64,000 nucleotides of DNA, taken from positions 2,542,001 to 2,606,000 of the forward strand of contig NZ_CP154840.1 of the NCBI RefSeq assembly GCF_047301505.1. Reading direction: 5' to 3'. The notes beneath the pieces were generated by a model. The model searched no databases, had not been told where the DNA came from, and saw only the letters and a list, made by a program, of their open reading frames with translations. The position numbers and the translations under genes were made by a program. This DNA is from Lysinibacillus_B sp031181585. Its GTDB lineage: Bacteria > Bacillota > Bacilli > Bacillales_A > Planococcaceae. This document shows positions 51,587 to 61,452 of the stretch, in pieces (positions within the stretch are counted from its first letter, which is position 1; each line of letters opens with the position of its first letter).

Positions 51587-52106
51587 GCGATAACACCTCC
51601 CACTCCATTTCACCAAGCCGCTCCTTTAGCATGGCTCTTGCTCTTCTAAGCCTTGTTTTCACAGTATTTTCAGATAGTCCTAAAAGTTCTGCAACAGCAA
51701 CACTCGTATATTCTTCATAATAAAAGAGCAATATTACCTCTCGATAGATGATGGGTAACTGCATGACATGTTTTGTCAGTTCTGTTTGTTCGATCGATGC
51801 AATCAGCCTTGCCTCTATTCCTTTTTGCCGGTCAGCTTCTTTCTTTATTAGTAGGTTAGAAAAAATTTGCGTTTTATTTTTCCAGCTGCGCAGATAATCA
51901 TGGCATGTATTGATGGCTATTCTCGTCAAATATGTTTTCACGGTCGCCTCTTCACGAAACTGCCCGTATGACTTGAAGAATTTGATGAAACTCTCCTGCA
52001 CCAAGTCCTCGGCGGTCGCCCAATTCTTCACATATGTATAACTAACTTGCAGCAAGTAGCCGCTATATGTATCCATTAATTCATTCATTTCTCTATTCGA
52101 TAGCAT
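51579..52106 (-). CDS. ECF sigma factor (SigM/SigV/SigX group)
   Basis: A 175-residue ECF sigma factor. Region 2: SYTYVKNWATAEDLVQESFIKFFKSYGQF and YLTRIAINTCHDYLRSW; region 4: LPIIYREVILLFYYEEYTSVAVAELLGLSENTVKTRLRRARAML. GAGGTGAG precedes the ATG. The overlapping downstream gene should encode its anti-sigma factor. Confidence 0.93.
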   Translation of the reverse strand: MLSNREMNELMDTYSGYLLQVSYTYVKNWATAEDLVQESFIKFFKSYGQFREEATVKTYLTRIAINTCHDYLRSWKNKTQIFSNLLIKKEADRQKGIEARLIASIEQTELTKHVMQLPIIYREVILLFYYEEYTSVAVAELLGLSENTVKTRLRRARAMLKERLGEMEWEVLSHE

Positions 52107-52307
52107 GTGCTCACCTCACTTATTGCCCCTTTGACGGTAGAGTTCTCCCTATAGTTTCACAAATCCCAGAAATTGTATTGGTCTATTTCAAATGGTAAAC
52201 TCATATAGATAGAAAGGTGCATTTTTTTAAAGATATGACAAATGTAAATTGACTTACTTGCAAACTTTTTTACAATAGTATAAGTATACATACAGGAGGC
52301 GATGGAA

Positions 52308-53153
52308 TTGAAGATTTTTACTGATAGCGCATGTGATTTGCCAAAGGGCTATTATGAGGAACATCAAGTATCCTTATTTCCGCTGCGAGTCCATGTGAAT
52401 GGACAAGAATACGATGATGTATTCGGTATTGACCCAGCGGACATTTACAAAGCGATCGCGGCAGGTGCCCAGCCGAAAACATCACAAGTGTCTCCGGAGG
52501 CCTTTTATAATGCATTTGAAGAAGCAGCGAAAAATAAAGAGGAAGCCATATATATTGCATTTTCTTCACCGCTATCCGGCACATGCCAGACAGCAATGAT
52601 GGTACGTAATGAATTGCTTGAAACATATCCCGATATGAAGCTTGCCATCATCGATACGAAATGCGCGTCACTTGGACAAGGCTTTGTCGTAAAGGAAGCC
52701 GTAAAACTCCGTGACGAGGGAAAGACCTATGAGGAACTGATCGAATTACTACCAAATTATGCCTCGAAAATCGAGCATCTCTTCACGGTTGCTGATCTGG
52801 ATTATTTGGCAAAAGGCGGACGTGTATCGAAAACAAGCGCGTTTGTAGGCGGACTTTTGAATATTAAACCTATTTTGAATGTGGAAGACGGAAAATTGAT
52901 TCCAATTGAGAAAATAAGAGGACATAAAAAAGCGATCAACCGTATGATCGATATCATGGCAGAACGCGGCGGTGACTTCTCAGAAAAAGTTGTGGGCATT
53001 TCCCACAGCAATGATGAGCAGCTTCTTGCTGACGTAAGAAAGGTAATTGAAGAACGTTTACAGCCTAAGGCAGTTGACGTGACTAATATTGGCGCAGTTA
53101 TTGGGTCCCACGTAGGTTCCGGGACAATTGCTATTTTCTTTACAAACGATTAA
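52308..53153 (+). CDS. DegV-family fatty-acid-binding protein
   Basis: A 281-residue DegV-family protein that binds a fatty acid between two domains and serves in fatty-acid kinase-type lipid salvage. It starts KIFTDSACDLP, with FSSPLSGTCQTA near residue 90 and the Ser/Thr pocket residues typical of DegV. I place the start at TTG 52308, eight bases from AGGAGG; the ATG at 52302 lies only two bases from it. It is monocistronic with a strong terminator. Confidence 0.92.
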   Translation: MKIFTDSACDLPKGYYEEHQVSLFPLRVHVNGQEYDDVFGIDPADIYKAIAAGAQPKTSQVSPEAFYNAFEEAAKNKEEAIYIAFSSPLSGTCQTAMMVRNELLETYPDMKLAIIDTKCASLGQGFVVKEAVKLRDEGKTYEELIELLPNYASKIEHLFTVADLDYLAKGGRVSKTSAFVGGLLNIKPILNVEDGKLIPIEKIRGHKKAINRMIDIMAERGGDFSEKVVGISHSNDEQLLADVRKVIEERLQPKAVDVTNIGAVIGSHVGSGTIAIFFTND

Positions 53154-53158
53154 CAGTC

Positions 53159-53192
53159 AAGCCTGCTGAAGGTTAAATCAGCAGGCTTTTTG
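53159..53192 (+). terminator. Terminator of DegV gene
   Basis: AAGCCTGCTGA pairs with TCAGCAGGCTT, followed by TTTG. Confidence 0.9.
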
Positions 53193-53234
53193 ATTCCCTA
53201 TAACTTCTCCAAATCTAGCTGCCTATGCTCGATT

Positions 53235-53272
53235 AGAAAAAAAGCATGCAAACTTACAGGTCTGCATGCTTT
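53235..53272 (-). terminator. Terminator of chemotaxis receptor gene
   Basis: On the minus strand AAAGCATGCA and TGCATGCTTT pair across 12 bases, followed by TTTTCTAAT. Confidence 0.85.
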
Positions 53273-53276
53273 CATT

Positions 53277-54959
53277 TTATACTTTAAAATTATCCACCAT
53301 TTTCTCCAGGAATTCTGACTCTGCCGTCAGCTGCTGGGATACAGCGCTAATTTCCTGTATGATGCCTACCTGCTCTTCAATTGTCTCCGCTACTTTCGCC
53401 GCATGGCTGGCCGATTCGCTGGATTGTTCGGAAATTCCAATCACTGAAACAGTTACTTCTTCTACAGAAGCAGAGATTTTATCAACTACTGAGGTCGTTC
53501 CGCCAATTTCATCTGCTATTTGATCAACAGCCTTTTCAATTAGTACAAATGTCTCCCCAGCCTGCTTAACAATTGCCACACCGCTTTCAGAGGCCCTCAC
53601 ACTTTGCTCAACAGAAGCCGCTACCTGTGTTGTTTCGTTACGGATTTCATTCGTTAAACGGTGAATATGATGAGCCGATTCCTTCGACTGTTCAGCCAGC
53701 TTGCGCACTTCATCAGCCACTACTGCAAATCCTTTTCCATGCTCTCCTGCCCGTGCTGCTTCAATCGCTGCATTTAACGCTAACAGATTCGTCTGATCTG
53801 TAATATCTGTAATGAGCTTTGTCATTTGCTGAATTTCATTTGACTGTTCAAGTAATCGAGCAATCATTGTTTCTGTTATGTTTGTAGTAGAAGATATTTC
53901 TTCCATTTGACTTTCGATTGCATGAATGGATTTAATCCCTCTATCAGCTAGGTTTTTCATTCTCTGCGTATTTAGATGAATGTTTGAGGTAGATTTGGCC
54001 ATTTTCTGCACAGCATATGTTGTTTCCTTCATCGAATCGGCACTGACATTTGCATTTTCGGCTGATGTCTTTGCATTATTTGATAACCGGTCAGCCAAAT
54101 CAGCCGTTTGTTCGATATATGTAAGTGCCTTATCCGAATGGGTAGCTAAATCCTCGCTTGAACTCGAAAGCTGCTGGGTATTCTTTCTCATTGTTTGAAT
54201 AAGAGTCGTAAGCGATTCTTTCATTCTGTTGAATGATTCAGCAAGCTCTTTCACTTCACCTGTCGAGCTTGTCTCAACATTCTCCTTTGTTAAATCACCT
54301 GCAGCAATGGTACTGACTGCCTGCTGCAGTTTTTGAATTGGGGCGCCAATCACCTTGCCCATAATAAATGCTGCTGAAATCGAAACTATTATACATACAG
54401 CAACAAGCACAATCGTCATCCAAATAGCCATTCTTGCCTCATTTTTTACTTTATTGTTCATCGTCGTAAACTGCTCATCATAATAAGCAATAAGTTTGTC
54501 TATCTGATTGGACATATTTTGACTCGGCGGCCGTACTTCATTATTAATCGTTATTTTAGCCCCTTCATCGTCAAAAACCCGGGTTTGCTCGATTGCTTTA
54601 TCAACTGCAAGATTGAATTGTTCATTTTCCTGTACAAATGTTTCAATTACCTCGGCCATTGCCTTCGATGGCTCGCTATTTAACTTCTTAATTTCCTCTT
54701 CCATCTCTATCCGGGCTGTATCCAAATCCTTAAGCACACTCAAATCCCCTGAAAGGGCATATTGCCTGACAAGCATCCCTTGGGTACTCAAATTGTCCTT
54801 CATCTCACTCGCTAATAAAAGTACAGATTGCTGTTCATCAACGATTGTCTGCATGTTAGAATTCATACGTTGAATCTGCATAAAATTAATAATTGAGACG
54901 AGAATTACAATAATAAGGATGCCCAAGTAAGATGCAAGTAATTTTTTTCTGATAGTCAT
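53277..54959 (-). CDS. Methyl-accepting chemotaxis protein
   Basis: A 560-residue receptor. Membrane helix 1 is at residues about 9-28, a four-helix-bundle type outside domain follows to about 178, membrane helix 2 is at 180-200, and a HAMP domain (IGAPIQKLQQAVSTIAAGDLT) runs to about 250. The signalling hairpin tip is LLALNAAIEAARAGEHGKGFAVVADEVRKLAE near 395-425, identical in style to other receptors and the site of CheA/CheW contact. Ligand unknown. ATG has GATGAGG upstream. Confidence 0.95.
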   Translation of the reverse strand: MTIRKKLLASYLGILIIVILVSIINFMQIQRMNSNMQTIVDEQQSVLLLASEMKDNLSTQGMLVRQYALSGDLSVLKDLDTARIEMEEEIKKLNSEPSKAMAEVIETFVQENEQFNLAVDKAIEQTRVFDDEGAKITINNEVRPPSQNMSNQIDKLIAYYDEQFTTMNNKVKNEARMAIWMTIVLVAVCIIVSISAAFIMGKVIGAPIQKLQQAVSTIAAGDLTKENVETSSTGEVKELAESFNRMKESLTTLIQTMRKNTQQLSSSSEDLATHSDKALTYIEQTADLADRLSNNAKTSAENANVSADSMKETTYAVQKMAKSTSNIHLNTQRMKNLADRGIKSIHAIESQMEEISSTTNITETMIARLLEQSNEIQQMTKLITDITDQTNLLALNAAIEAARAGEHGKGFAVVADEVRKLAEQSKESAHHIHRLTNEIRNETTQVAASVEQSVRASESGVAIVKQAGETFVLIEKAVDQIADEIGGTTSVVDKISASVEEVTVSVIGISEQSSESASHAAKVAETIEEQVGIIQEISAVSQQLTAESEFLEKMVDNFKV

Positions 54960-55540
54960 AGTAAATACCTCATCTGTATGTTATTAGTAAAATTATATAC
55001 TAAAGTCCCCCTATAAGAAATAGAAGATATATTTTTCGTGAGTATTTAACCGCGATAAAAAGCACGCTTTTTTTACATATAATTCAATATATAAATAAAT
55101 ATTATAGAAATTTTTTAATTGTTTCTGGCTTTTCTATCTAAATACCCGATAAAACCATTGATTTCTATTCCAATTACCGCTCATATAACTGGGCTCATAA
55201 CGCTGCTCCTTCAGTTGAGGAGCGTGTGCTAATGAAAAAGTGTTGCATTCTAACTCGTTTAAGATGGAGAGGTATTGAATATCATAAAGATAAAATTTTA
55301 GATTAGAGTCCTTGAGCATCTGGAAACAGTAACAATTGACCGTGCCTGCTGGTGCGAAAAAAAGGCCTTATTTACACCAGCTATCCCCTTGGAGGACCTA
55401 AAAATTGCTCCTCAAAAGATTTGCTGCAATGAATTTAGATAATTTTTCCACATGACTTGTTCAAGCTGCTGATTTATGATCTAACCTTCTTGTATAGACG
55501 ATTTACATGCAAAATTTCAGGGAATTTTCCCTGAAAGCAC
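54960..55540. other. Spacer with doubtful small frame
   Basis: About 580 bases. A minus-strand frame of 61 codons at 55134-55319 (starting MLKDSNLKFYLYD) has no ribosome binding site, and its frame stays open upstream of the ATG to a stop near 55370. It may be a gene relic. A perfect 22-bp palindrome TTTCAGGGAATTTTCCCTGAAA sits at 55515-55536. Confidence 0.4.
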
Positions 55541-55576
55541 AAAACACCTCGAGAGATTAAGCTCTCGAGGTGTTTT
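55541..55576. terminator. Strong hairpin after Nfu-HEAT gene
   Basis: AAAACACCTCGAGAG and CTCTCGAGGTGTTTT form a perfect 15-bp stem with a six-base loop. It ends the minus-strand operon at 55618 and has T-rich flanks on both strands. Confidence 0.88.
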
Positions 55577-55617
55577 ATTTTGTATCTGAAGCAAACGGTC
55601 TAATGTAATCTACCTAT

Positions 55618-56739
55618 TCAGGATCGAGCATCGGTCATTTGTTTCCATACGGACCCTTTTGCTTCTTCTCCTTGTTCAATGCGAGCAATCGCCATCTTCA
55701 CCTGAAGTTTCACTTCGAACTCAGGATCGTTCTCTGCTTCATGAAGGGCAGGTAAACAAGCTTCTGTACCTGTTTCATATAGGTACATGGCTGCACGCCA
55801 ACGAACCAGCTTGTTTTTATCCTTTAAAGCCTCTATCATTGCAGATTCAAATTCTTCAAAGCCAAGATCACTCATACAGTCCCCTGCCGTCCGGCGAACA
55901 GCTGCACTCTTATCCTTCAATGCCTTTGATAATGCTGGAACAACTGCTGTATCCTCAATCATTCCTAGATAAACAGTAGCTAATCGGCGAATCGCCATCT
56001 GGTCATCGTCCAGTGCTAAGGCCAAAAGAGGAAGATCGTCTACTTCCGGATCCGGCAGTTGATCAAGGAGCTGGAAGCGCTGCTGCCAATCTTCGTGCTC
56101 CTTATACATTTCCACCTTCACCTTCTGCTTCTCCTGCGGTACAGCTTTCTTACTTGAATTTGCTGCATCAACAATCAACTGTAGCCGTTCATCCGGATAT
56201 GTTGCGAGCACTTCCTGCAGAACGGCTTGAGCAATTTCTTCCTTTTCTCCGTAACGGACACCGTAATCTACCCATTTACGCTGGAAGATATAATTTTCAT
56301 CTGTTTCCTTTGCTTCAATTGACTTAAACGCTTTTGTAAACTGCTCCCCTGTAGCAATGCGCGTCTCTGATTCATTATCAAATACTTTAATTTGAAGAGG
56401 TACACCTTTAAACATTTGGACATGTACATATACTTCTCCAAAATGCTCGTTTACAGTAGTACCTTCCTCTGCTGGACCATTCGTTTCCCCCAGAGCAGTC
56501 CGGATACCTGATAAAATAGTTTCCCAGGCAAATTTAGCATTACGTTCCACAGCCAGGAAGTTTGAGACATGGTATACACCTTTTACTCCTTCTACGTGAA
56601 AGATAGCCTGAATTTCTGGGGATGCTTGTTCGATATTTTCTTTTGTATAATTATAGCTTTTACCAAAAGGTAGATCTTGATCGATGACAATTTTCATCGA
56701 GTTTGGACTCGGTGTTGGTTCAATTGTGATGATTTTCAT
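55618..56739 (-). CDS. Nfu N-terminal and HEAT-repeat protein (CvfC/YpgR-like)
   Basis: A 373-residue protein of the CvfC/YpgR type. The first 85 residues (EPTPSPNSMKIVIDQDLPFG... EGVKGVYHVSNFLAVER) form an Nfu N-terminal domain. From about residue 205 there are three to four HEAT-type repeats (RRLATVYLGMIEDTAVVPALSKALKDKSAAVRRTAGDCMSDLG). A staphylococcal homologue was named a conserved virulence factor; the biochemical role is open. The ATG at 56739 lies eight bases from GAGGAGG. It is the last gene of an overlapping operon with the ABC-F and HD genes. Confidence 0.88.
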   Translation of the reverse strand: MKIITIEPTPSPNSMKIVIDQDLPFGKSYNYTKENIEQASPEIQAIFHVEGVKGVYHVSNFLAVERNAKFAWETILSGIRTALGETNGPAEEGTTVNEHFGEVYVHVQMFKGVPLQIKVFDNESETRIATGEQFTKAFKSIEAKETDENYIFQRKWVDYGVRYGEKEEIAQAVLQEVLATYPDERLQLIVDAANSSKKAVPQEKQKVKVEMYKEHEDWQQRFQLLDQLPDPEVDDLPLLALALDDDQMAIRRLATVYLGMIEDTAVVPALSKALKDKSAAVRRTAGDCMSDLGFEEFESAMIEALKDKNKLVRWRAAMYLYETGTEACLPALHEAENDPEFEVKLQVKMAIARIEQGEEAKGSVWKQMTDARS

Positions 56740-56753
56740 GGAATGTTTCCTCC

Positions 56754-58640
56754 TCAACTATTTACGATTTCCTCTAAGTAGCTCCAGCGCTCTATTAGAT
56801 GTTCATAGTGGGCATTCAGCTCCTCAAGCTTTGCTGTCAGCTCTTGCAGCTTTGTAAAGTCAGAACCCGTTGTCGAAATGCCCTCTTCTGTCTTCATAAT
56901 ATCTTCTTCCACTTTTGCAATCGTCTCTGCAATAGTTTCCCATTCCTTCTGCTCTTTAAAACTCAGTTTTTTCTTTTCTGATTTCGGTTTTTCCTGTCTC
57001 AGTTTGTCTTGCTTGATTTCCCTTACATCAAGCTTTTCCTGTTCCTGCTTCTTTACTAAGTAATCTGTATAAACATCCAGACTTTCTTCAACATTTCCCT
57101 TTCCATCAAGAATCCATAACTTTTTGGCAATTCGATCCAAGAAGAAACGGTCATGGGAAATCGTAACGACAACTCCTGGGAAATGCTCGATGAAATCTTC
57201 CAGTACTCCAAGTGTCTCAATATCCAAATCATTTGTTGGCTCATCTAGTAATAGCACGTTTGGCTGTTCCATCAATAATCGAAGTAAATGCAGTCGCTTG
57301 CGCTCACCACCAGAAAGCTTGCCTATTGGTGTCCCATGTGTATGTAGGGGAAATAAAAAGCGTTCAAGCATCTGTGCCGCTGAATAGCGGATGCCTTGTG
57401 CATCTGTAATGTCATTTGATGCTTCACGGATGTATTCAATCATTCGCTCATTCTCATTCATCTTTGGCAATACTTGCTTAAAGTGCAGTCGTTTTACAGT
57501 AGAGCCTACAAGAACTTCACCTTCATCAGGCTCAAGCTCTCCAGCCAAAATATTCAGCAATGTTGACTTACCATAACCGTTTGCTCCGATAATGCCAATT
57601 CGGTCACCTTGCTGCAACAGGAAGCCAAAATCTTTAAGAATAACCCGATCACCAAATGCTTTCGAAATCTTTTCTGCTTCCAGCACTTTTCGGCCTAGAC
57701 GTGTCGTAGCAAGGGCCAGCTCTAAATCAGCATCATCACTTGAGCGGTCGATGGATTTATCAAGTTCTTCAAAGCGTTGAATTCGCGCCTTCTGCTTTGT
57801 TGTTCGCGCTTTTGCTCCTCTTCGAATCCACTTCAATTCCGAGCGGTAGCGATTTTGGAGTTTCGCCTGACTTGCTGCATTCATTTCTTCTCGTATAGCA
57901 CGTGCCTCTAAAAAGTCCGCATAATTTCCTGTGTGGCGATAGAGCGTCTGATCTGCCAGCTCATAAATATGCGTTGCCATCTCATCTAGGAAATACCGGT
58001 CATGGGTAATGAAAATAACGGCACCCTTTAAGCGGGATACCATTTCCTGTAACCATTCTGTCGATTCGACATCCAGATGGTTTGTCGGCTCATCCAACAG
58101 GTAAAGGTCTGCCGGTTCAATAAGTACTTTGGCAAGTGCTACTCGTTTTTGCTGACCGCCTGATAATTCCGTCACAACCCGATCAAACATATCAATACCC
58201 AGTTTCGTCAAGGCTTGTTTGGCAAGTGCATTGACATCCCATGCGTTTTCACTATCCATTTTTTGCTGAAGGGCAAACAAGGTGTTTTGAAGCTGTTCAG
58301 AGTCCGGTCTGCCTGCTAGGGCTGCTACTGCCTCCTCATATTCACGATTGAGCTGCAGTATTGGTGAATCGCCATCAAATACCGCCTGTAATACCGTCAT
58401 TCCAGCTGGAAAAGCAGGGTCTTGCTCTAAATAGGCTATCCGGTATTTATTAGGATGATCAAGCGAAATAGAATCCGCATCTTGAACACCCGCTAGGATG
58501 GAAAGAAGCGTAGATTTACCAGTCCCGTTAATACCGATCAAACCTGCTCGGTCCCCTTCGTTGATAGTAAATTCTATACGCTGAAACAGTGTTTTGTCTC
58601 CTACTGTTTTGGTTAAATTATTTACGATTAAATGACTCAT
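56754..58640 (-). CDS. ABC-F family ATPase (YfmR/Uup-like)
   Basis: A 628-residue soluble protein with two ABC ATPase domains and no membrane segment. Walker A motifs are GINGTGKST near residue 36 and GANGYGKST near 353; signatures LSGGQQKR and LSGGERKR; Walker B motifs LYLLDEPTNHLD and LLLDEPTNDLD. The inter-domain linker carries the basic RGAKARTTKQKAR segment and the C-terminus a coiled coil (EEQKEW...WSYLEEI). ABC-F proteins act in the ribosomal E site, and the Uup/YfmR branch resolves stalled translation. Its start overlaps the HD gene by four bases. Confidence 0.94.
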   Translation of the reverse strand: MSHLIVNNLTKTVGDKTLFQRIEFTINEGDRAGLIGINGTGKSTLLSILAGVQDADSISLDHPNKYRIAYLEQDPAFPAGMTVLQAVFDGDSPILQLNREYEEAVAALAGRPDSEQLQNTLFALQQKMDSENAWDVNALAKQALTKLGIDMFDRVVTELSGGQQKRVALAKVLIEPADLYLLDEPTNHLDVESTEWLQEMVSRLKGAVIFITHDRYFLDEMATHIYELADQTLYRHTGNYADFLEARAIREEMNAASQAKLQNRYRSELKWIRRGAKARTTKQKARIQRFEELDKSIDRSSDDADLELALATTRLGRKVLEAEKISKAFGDRVILKDFGFLLQQGDRIGIIGANGYGKSTLLNILAGELEPDEGEVLVGSTVKRLHFKQVLPKMNENERMIEYIREASNDITDAQGIRYSAAQMLERFLFPLHTHGTPIGKLSGGERKRLHLLRLLMEQPNVLLLDEPTNDLDIETLGVLEDFIEHFPGVVVTISHDRFFLDRIAKKLWILDGKGNVEESLDVYTDYLVKKQEQEKLDVREIKQDKLRQEKPKSEKKKLSFKEQKEWETIAETIAKVEEDIMKTEEGISTTGSDFTKLQELTAKLEELNAHYEHLIERWSYLEEIVNS

Positions 58641-59266
58641 ACAATCCCGTCTCTTTCATTTTTAAGCTGTCTTAAAAAGGATACCATAAATTCATGACGT
58701 TCTTCAGCCATTTGCCTTCCCTTTTCCGTCACCATCAGATCTTTCAACAATAGAAGCTTCTCATAAAAATGGGTAACTGATGCAGTCGATTTTGTTCGAT
58801 ATTCCTCAACAGACATATTAGAACGGGTTTCTTCTGCATCATCATACAGTTTACGGCCCTTCGCTCCCCCAAAAGCAAAAGTTCGCGCAATACCAACTGC
58901 ACCAATTGCATCAAGACGGTCTGCATCACGAACGATTTTTGCTTCTATCGTTTTTGCCTCCAGCTCATTTCCTCCATTAAACGAAACGGAAGCAATGACC
59001 TCCCGAATGAAGTTACGCTCTTCTTCTGTCAAATCAAGCGCTGCTAAAATACGCTCTTCCGATTCCTTAGTTGTTGTATATTTTGCATCGCTTACATCAT
59101 GCAGCAGTACAGCCAGCTTTACAATTTCACTATTAGCTTCCGGTTCTGACGCTAGAATCGTTTCTGCATTTTTATATACGCGTTCAATATGCTGGAAATC
59201 ATGGCTGGCATCCATGTTGTCGTAGATCTCTCTTACTAGCTCCGTACATGTGTCTAAATTATTCAT
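58637..59266 (-). CDS. HD-domain phosphohydrolase (YedJ-like)
   Basis: A 209-residue HD-superfamily metal-dependent hydrolase. Metal-binding motifs are DASHDFQHIERV near residue 20, the HD doublet in LAVLLHDVSDAKY near 54 and the final Asp in VRDADRLDAIGAVG near 112. The family includes YedJ and YpgQ, which hydrolyse nucleoside phosphates. AGAAGG precedes the ATG. It is the first gene of a three-gene operon. Confidence 0.9.
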   Translation of the reverse strand: MNNLDTCTELVREIYDNMDASHDFQHIERVYKNAETILASEPEANSEIVKLAVLLHDVSDAKYTTTKESEERILAALDLTEEERNFIREVIASVSFNGGNELEAKTIEAKIVRDADRLDAIGAVGIARTFAFGGAKGRKLYDDAEETRSNMSVEEYRTKSTASVTHFYEKLLLLKDLMVTEKGRQMAEERHEFMVSFLRQLKNERDGIV

Positions 59267-59505
59267 TACACTGGACCTTCTTTCAGAATTTCATTGTTTA
59301 AATTATTATAAGTACTTCTAAAGTATAAGAAATATAATAGATTCATTATATACTATGGGAAGTATTATTTCCCAACAGGAGAAGATAAATCAAAGATAAA
59401 TAAGGATATTTTTCTCAAACATGAAATGAGTGAGTATGCTTTGATGATCACCGATTGTTGCTGGAAGATCTCGACTTGTAACTTTTCATAGCGGCCCATA
59501 AAACA

Positions 59506-59541
59506 ATTAAAAAGTGCGCCAGATAATCCAGCGCACTTTTC
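59506..59541 (-). terminator. Terminator of catalase gene
   Basis: On the minus strand AAAAGTGCGC and GCGCACTTTT pair across 11 bases, ending in TTAATTG. The spacer between here and 59266 shows no gene. Confidence 0.82.
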
Positions 59542-59577
59542 TTCCTTATTTAGATAAAAGCTAGGGCAGGTGAAGAA

Positions 59578-61164
59578 TCAATATGGATCTGCTTCATGCC
59601 CTTTATCAACAGCTTCTTTTACTGCTTGATCATTTTTTGCATTCCCAAGTGGTCCAGACTCCGATGATGAGGCATTTTTCAACCCTTCACGCAAGCGTCT
59701 GCCATATTCTTCATCAGCTTGCTCCGCATACGAAATCATTTTTTCCTGAATTCTTGGATCACACTTCGACAAGTCGGTTACTAAATTAAGAATGAGATCA
59801 TCTTTCTCCCATTGTTCGAATGCTCGATATGTTTCGCCAGCCTGTTTAAAGTTATTCTCCCGATCAATTGATTCACGGACAAGCTTCCCTTTAATTTCAG
59901 GTGTGTATTCCTTGCCTGTCTGTTCTGCCTCTTGGAGTCCTCCCAAGATGGACGGCTCATAGTTGATATGCGGATTTTGGTTAGCTCCTTTATCAACATA
60001 ATATTCCATTTGACCGCCTCGCTGATTTGTTGCCACTCGCTTCTTCGGCGCATTAATTGGCAGCTGCAAATAGTTCGGTCCTACACGATAACGCTGTGTA
60101 TCGGAGTAGCTGAATGTACGGCCCTGTAACATTTTATCGTCTGAGAAATCAAGCCCGTCCACCAGCACCCCTGTACCGAATGCCACCTGCTCTACTTCTG
60201 CAAAGTAATCTTCAGGATTTTTATTCAGCACCATTTTACCGACCTTTTGCCATGGGAATTGCTCCGGCGGCCAAAGCTTTGTATCATCTAATGGGTCAAA
60301 ATCAAGCTCAGGGTGATCATCATCGCTCATGATCTGTACATACAGCTCCCATTCTGGATAATCACCTTTTTCAATCGCTTCGAATAAATCCTGTGTCGCA
60401 TGGTTAAAATTCTTTGCTTGGATTTCCTCTGCCTCTTTTTGCGTCAAGTTTTTAATGCCCTGTAAAGGCTCCCAGTGATACTTAACAAGGACTGCCTCGC
60501 CTTCCTTGTTCACCCATTTGTACGTATTAACGCCTGACCCCTGCATCATACGATAGTTTGCCGGGATACCCCATGGCGAATAAACAAGTGTTACCATATG
60601 GAAACTTTCAGGAGAGGCTGCACAGAAGTCGAAGAATCGCTCTGCATCCTGGCGGTTCGTCACCGGGTCTGGCTTGAATGCATGAATCATATCAGGAAAT
60701 TTCATTGCATCACGAATAAAGAAAATCTTCAGGTTGTTACCTACTAAGTCCCAGTTACCATCTTCTGTATAAAATTTCACAGCAAAACCGCGAGGGTCTC
60801 GTAATGTTTCAGGTGAATGCCCACCATGGATTACCGATGAGAAGCGTACGAATAATGGTGTGCGTTTTCCTTTTTCCTGGAACAGCTTAGCACGTGTATA
60901 TTTGCTGATTGGCTCGTCGCCTACCATACCATAGCTTTCAAAATAACCATGCGCCCCGGCACCACGAGCATGCACCACTCGTTCAGGGATACGTTCGCGG
61001 TCGAAATGACTGATTTTTTCGATGAAATCATAGTTCTCCAGTGTAGCAGGACCCCGGTTTCCTACAGTTCGGATATTTTGGTTATTTGTAACCGGATGCC
61101 CTTGTCTGTTCGTTAACGTATCTTCATTTTCGATATTAGTTTCATGATTTTGGTTTTTATCCAT
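59578..61164 (-). CDS. katA: Monofunctional haem catalase
   Basis: A 528-residue clade-type small-subunit catalase that dismutates hydrogen peroxide. The catalytic His is in VVHARGAGAHGYF near residue 57, the Asn in GNNLKIFFIRDAMKFPD near 130, and the proximal Tyr in FSYSDTQRYRVGPNY near 340. I start at ATG 61164, eight bases from AGGAG; a GTG at 61173 would sit inside that site. I looked for a PerR box upstream and did not find a convincing one. Confidence 0.95.
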   Translation of the reverse strand: MDKNQNHETNIENEDTLTNRQGHPVTNNQNIRTVGNRGPATLENYDFIEKISHFDRERIPERVVHARGAGAHGYFESYGMVGDEPISKYTRAKLFQEKGKRTPLFVRFSSVIHGGHSPETLRDPRGFAVKFYTEDGNWDLVGNNLKIFFIRDAMKFPDMIHAFKPDPVTNRQDAERFFDFCAASPESFHMVTLVYSPWGIPANYRMMQGSGVNTYKWVNKEGEAVLVKYHWEPLQGIKNLTQKEAEEIQAKNFNHATQDLFEAIEKGDYPEWELYVQIMSDDDHPELDFDPLDDTKLWPPEQFPWQKVGKMVLNKNPEDYFAEVEQVAFGTGVLVDGLDFSDDKMLQGRTFSYSDTQRYRVGPNYLQLPINAPKKRVATNQRGGQMEYYVDKGANQNPHINYEPSILGGLQEAEQTGKEYTPEIKGKLVRESIDRENNFKQAGETYRAFEQWEKDDLILNLVTDLSKCDPRIQEKMISYAEQADEEYGRRLREGLKNASSSESGPLGNAKNDQAVKEAVDKGHEADPY

Positions 61165-61415
61165 TCCATTCACTCCTTTACTTATATAGAAGTAGTTTAT
61201 CCACTATTCAAGAACGGTAAACGGAAAAATCTCCAATCTTCTGTTCATTTGGTGACATTTCTCATTTTTTCACACTACAAAACCCCGATAGAATCTATCT
61301 TCCATTTCTCAATACCAAGATTTCTGAGTTGGAAAATTAACTTTTATGAAGAGCTATTTTTTTTAGAAGTAACGATAAATTTACTCGCAAATTTTTAATT
61401 ACTCGCTATTTTACA

Positions 61416-61444
61416 AACAAAAAAGCGGGAGTTTCCTCCCGCTT
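61416..61444 (-). terminator. Terminator of fhs
   Basis: On the minus strand AAGCGGGAG and CTCCCGCTT form a 9-bp stem with a four-base loop, followed by TTTTGTTTG. Confidence 0.9.
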
Positions 61445-61452
61445 ACTTCTCG

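Noticed and set aside
61165..61415. PerR box upstream of catalase
   Set aside because: I looked for TTATAATNATTATAA-like palindromes and found no convincing match. A TTGAAT/TATATA pair exists but would place the start of transcription inside the ribosome binding site.
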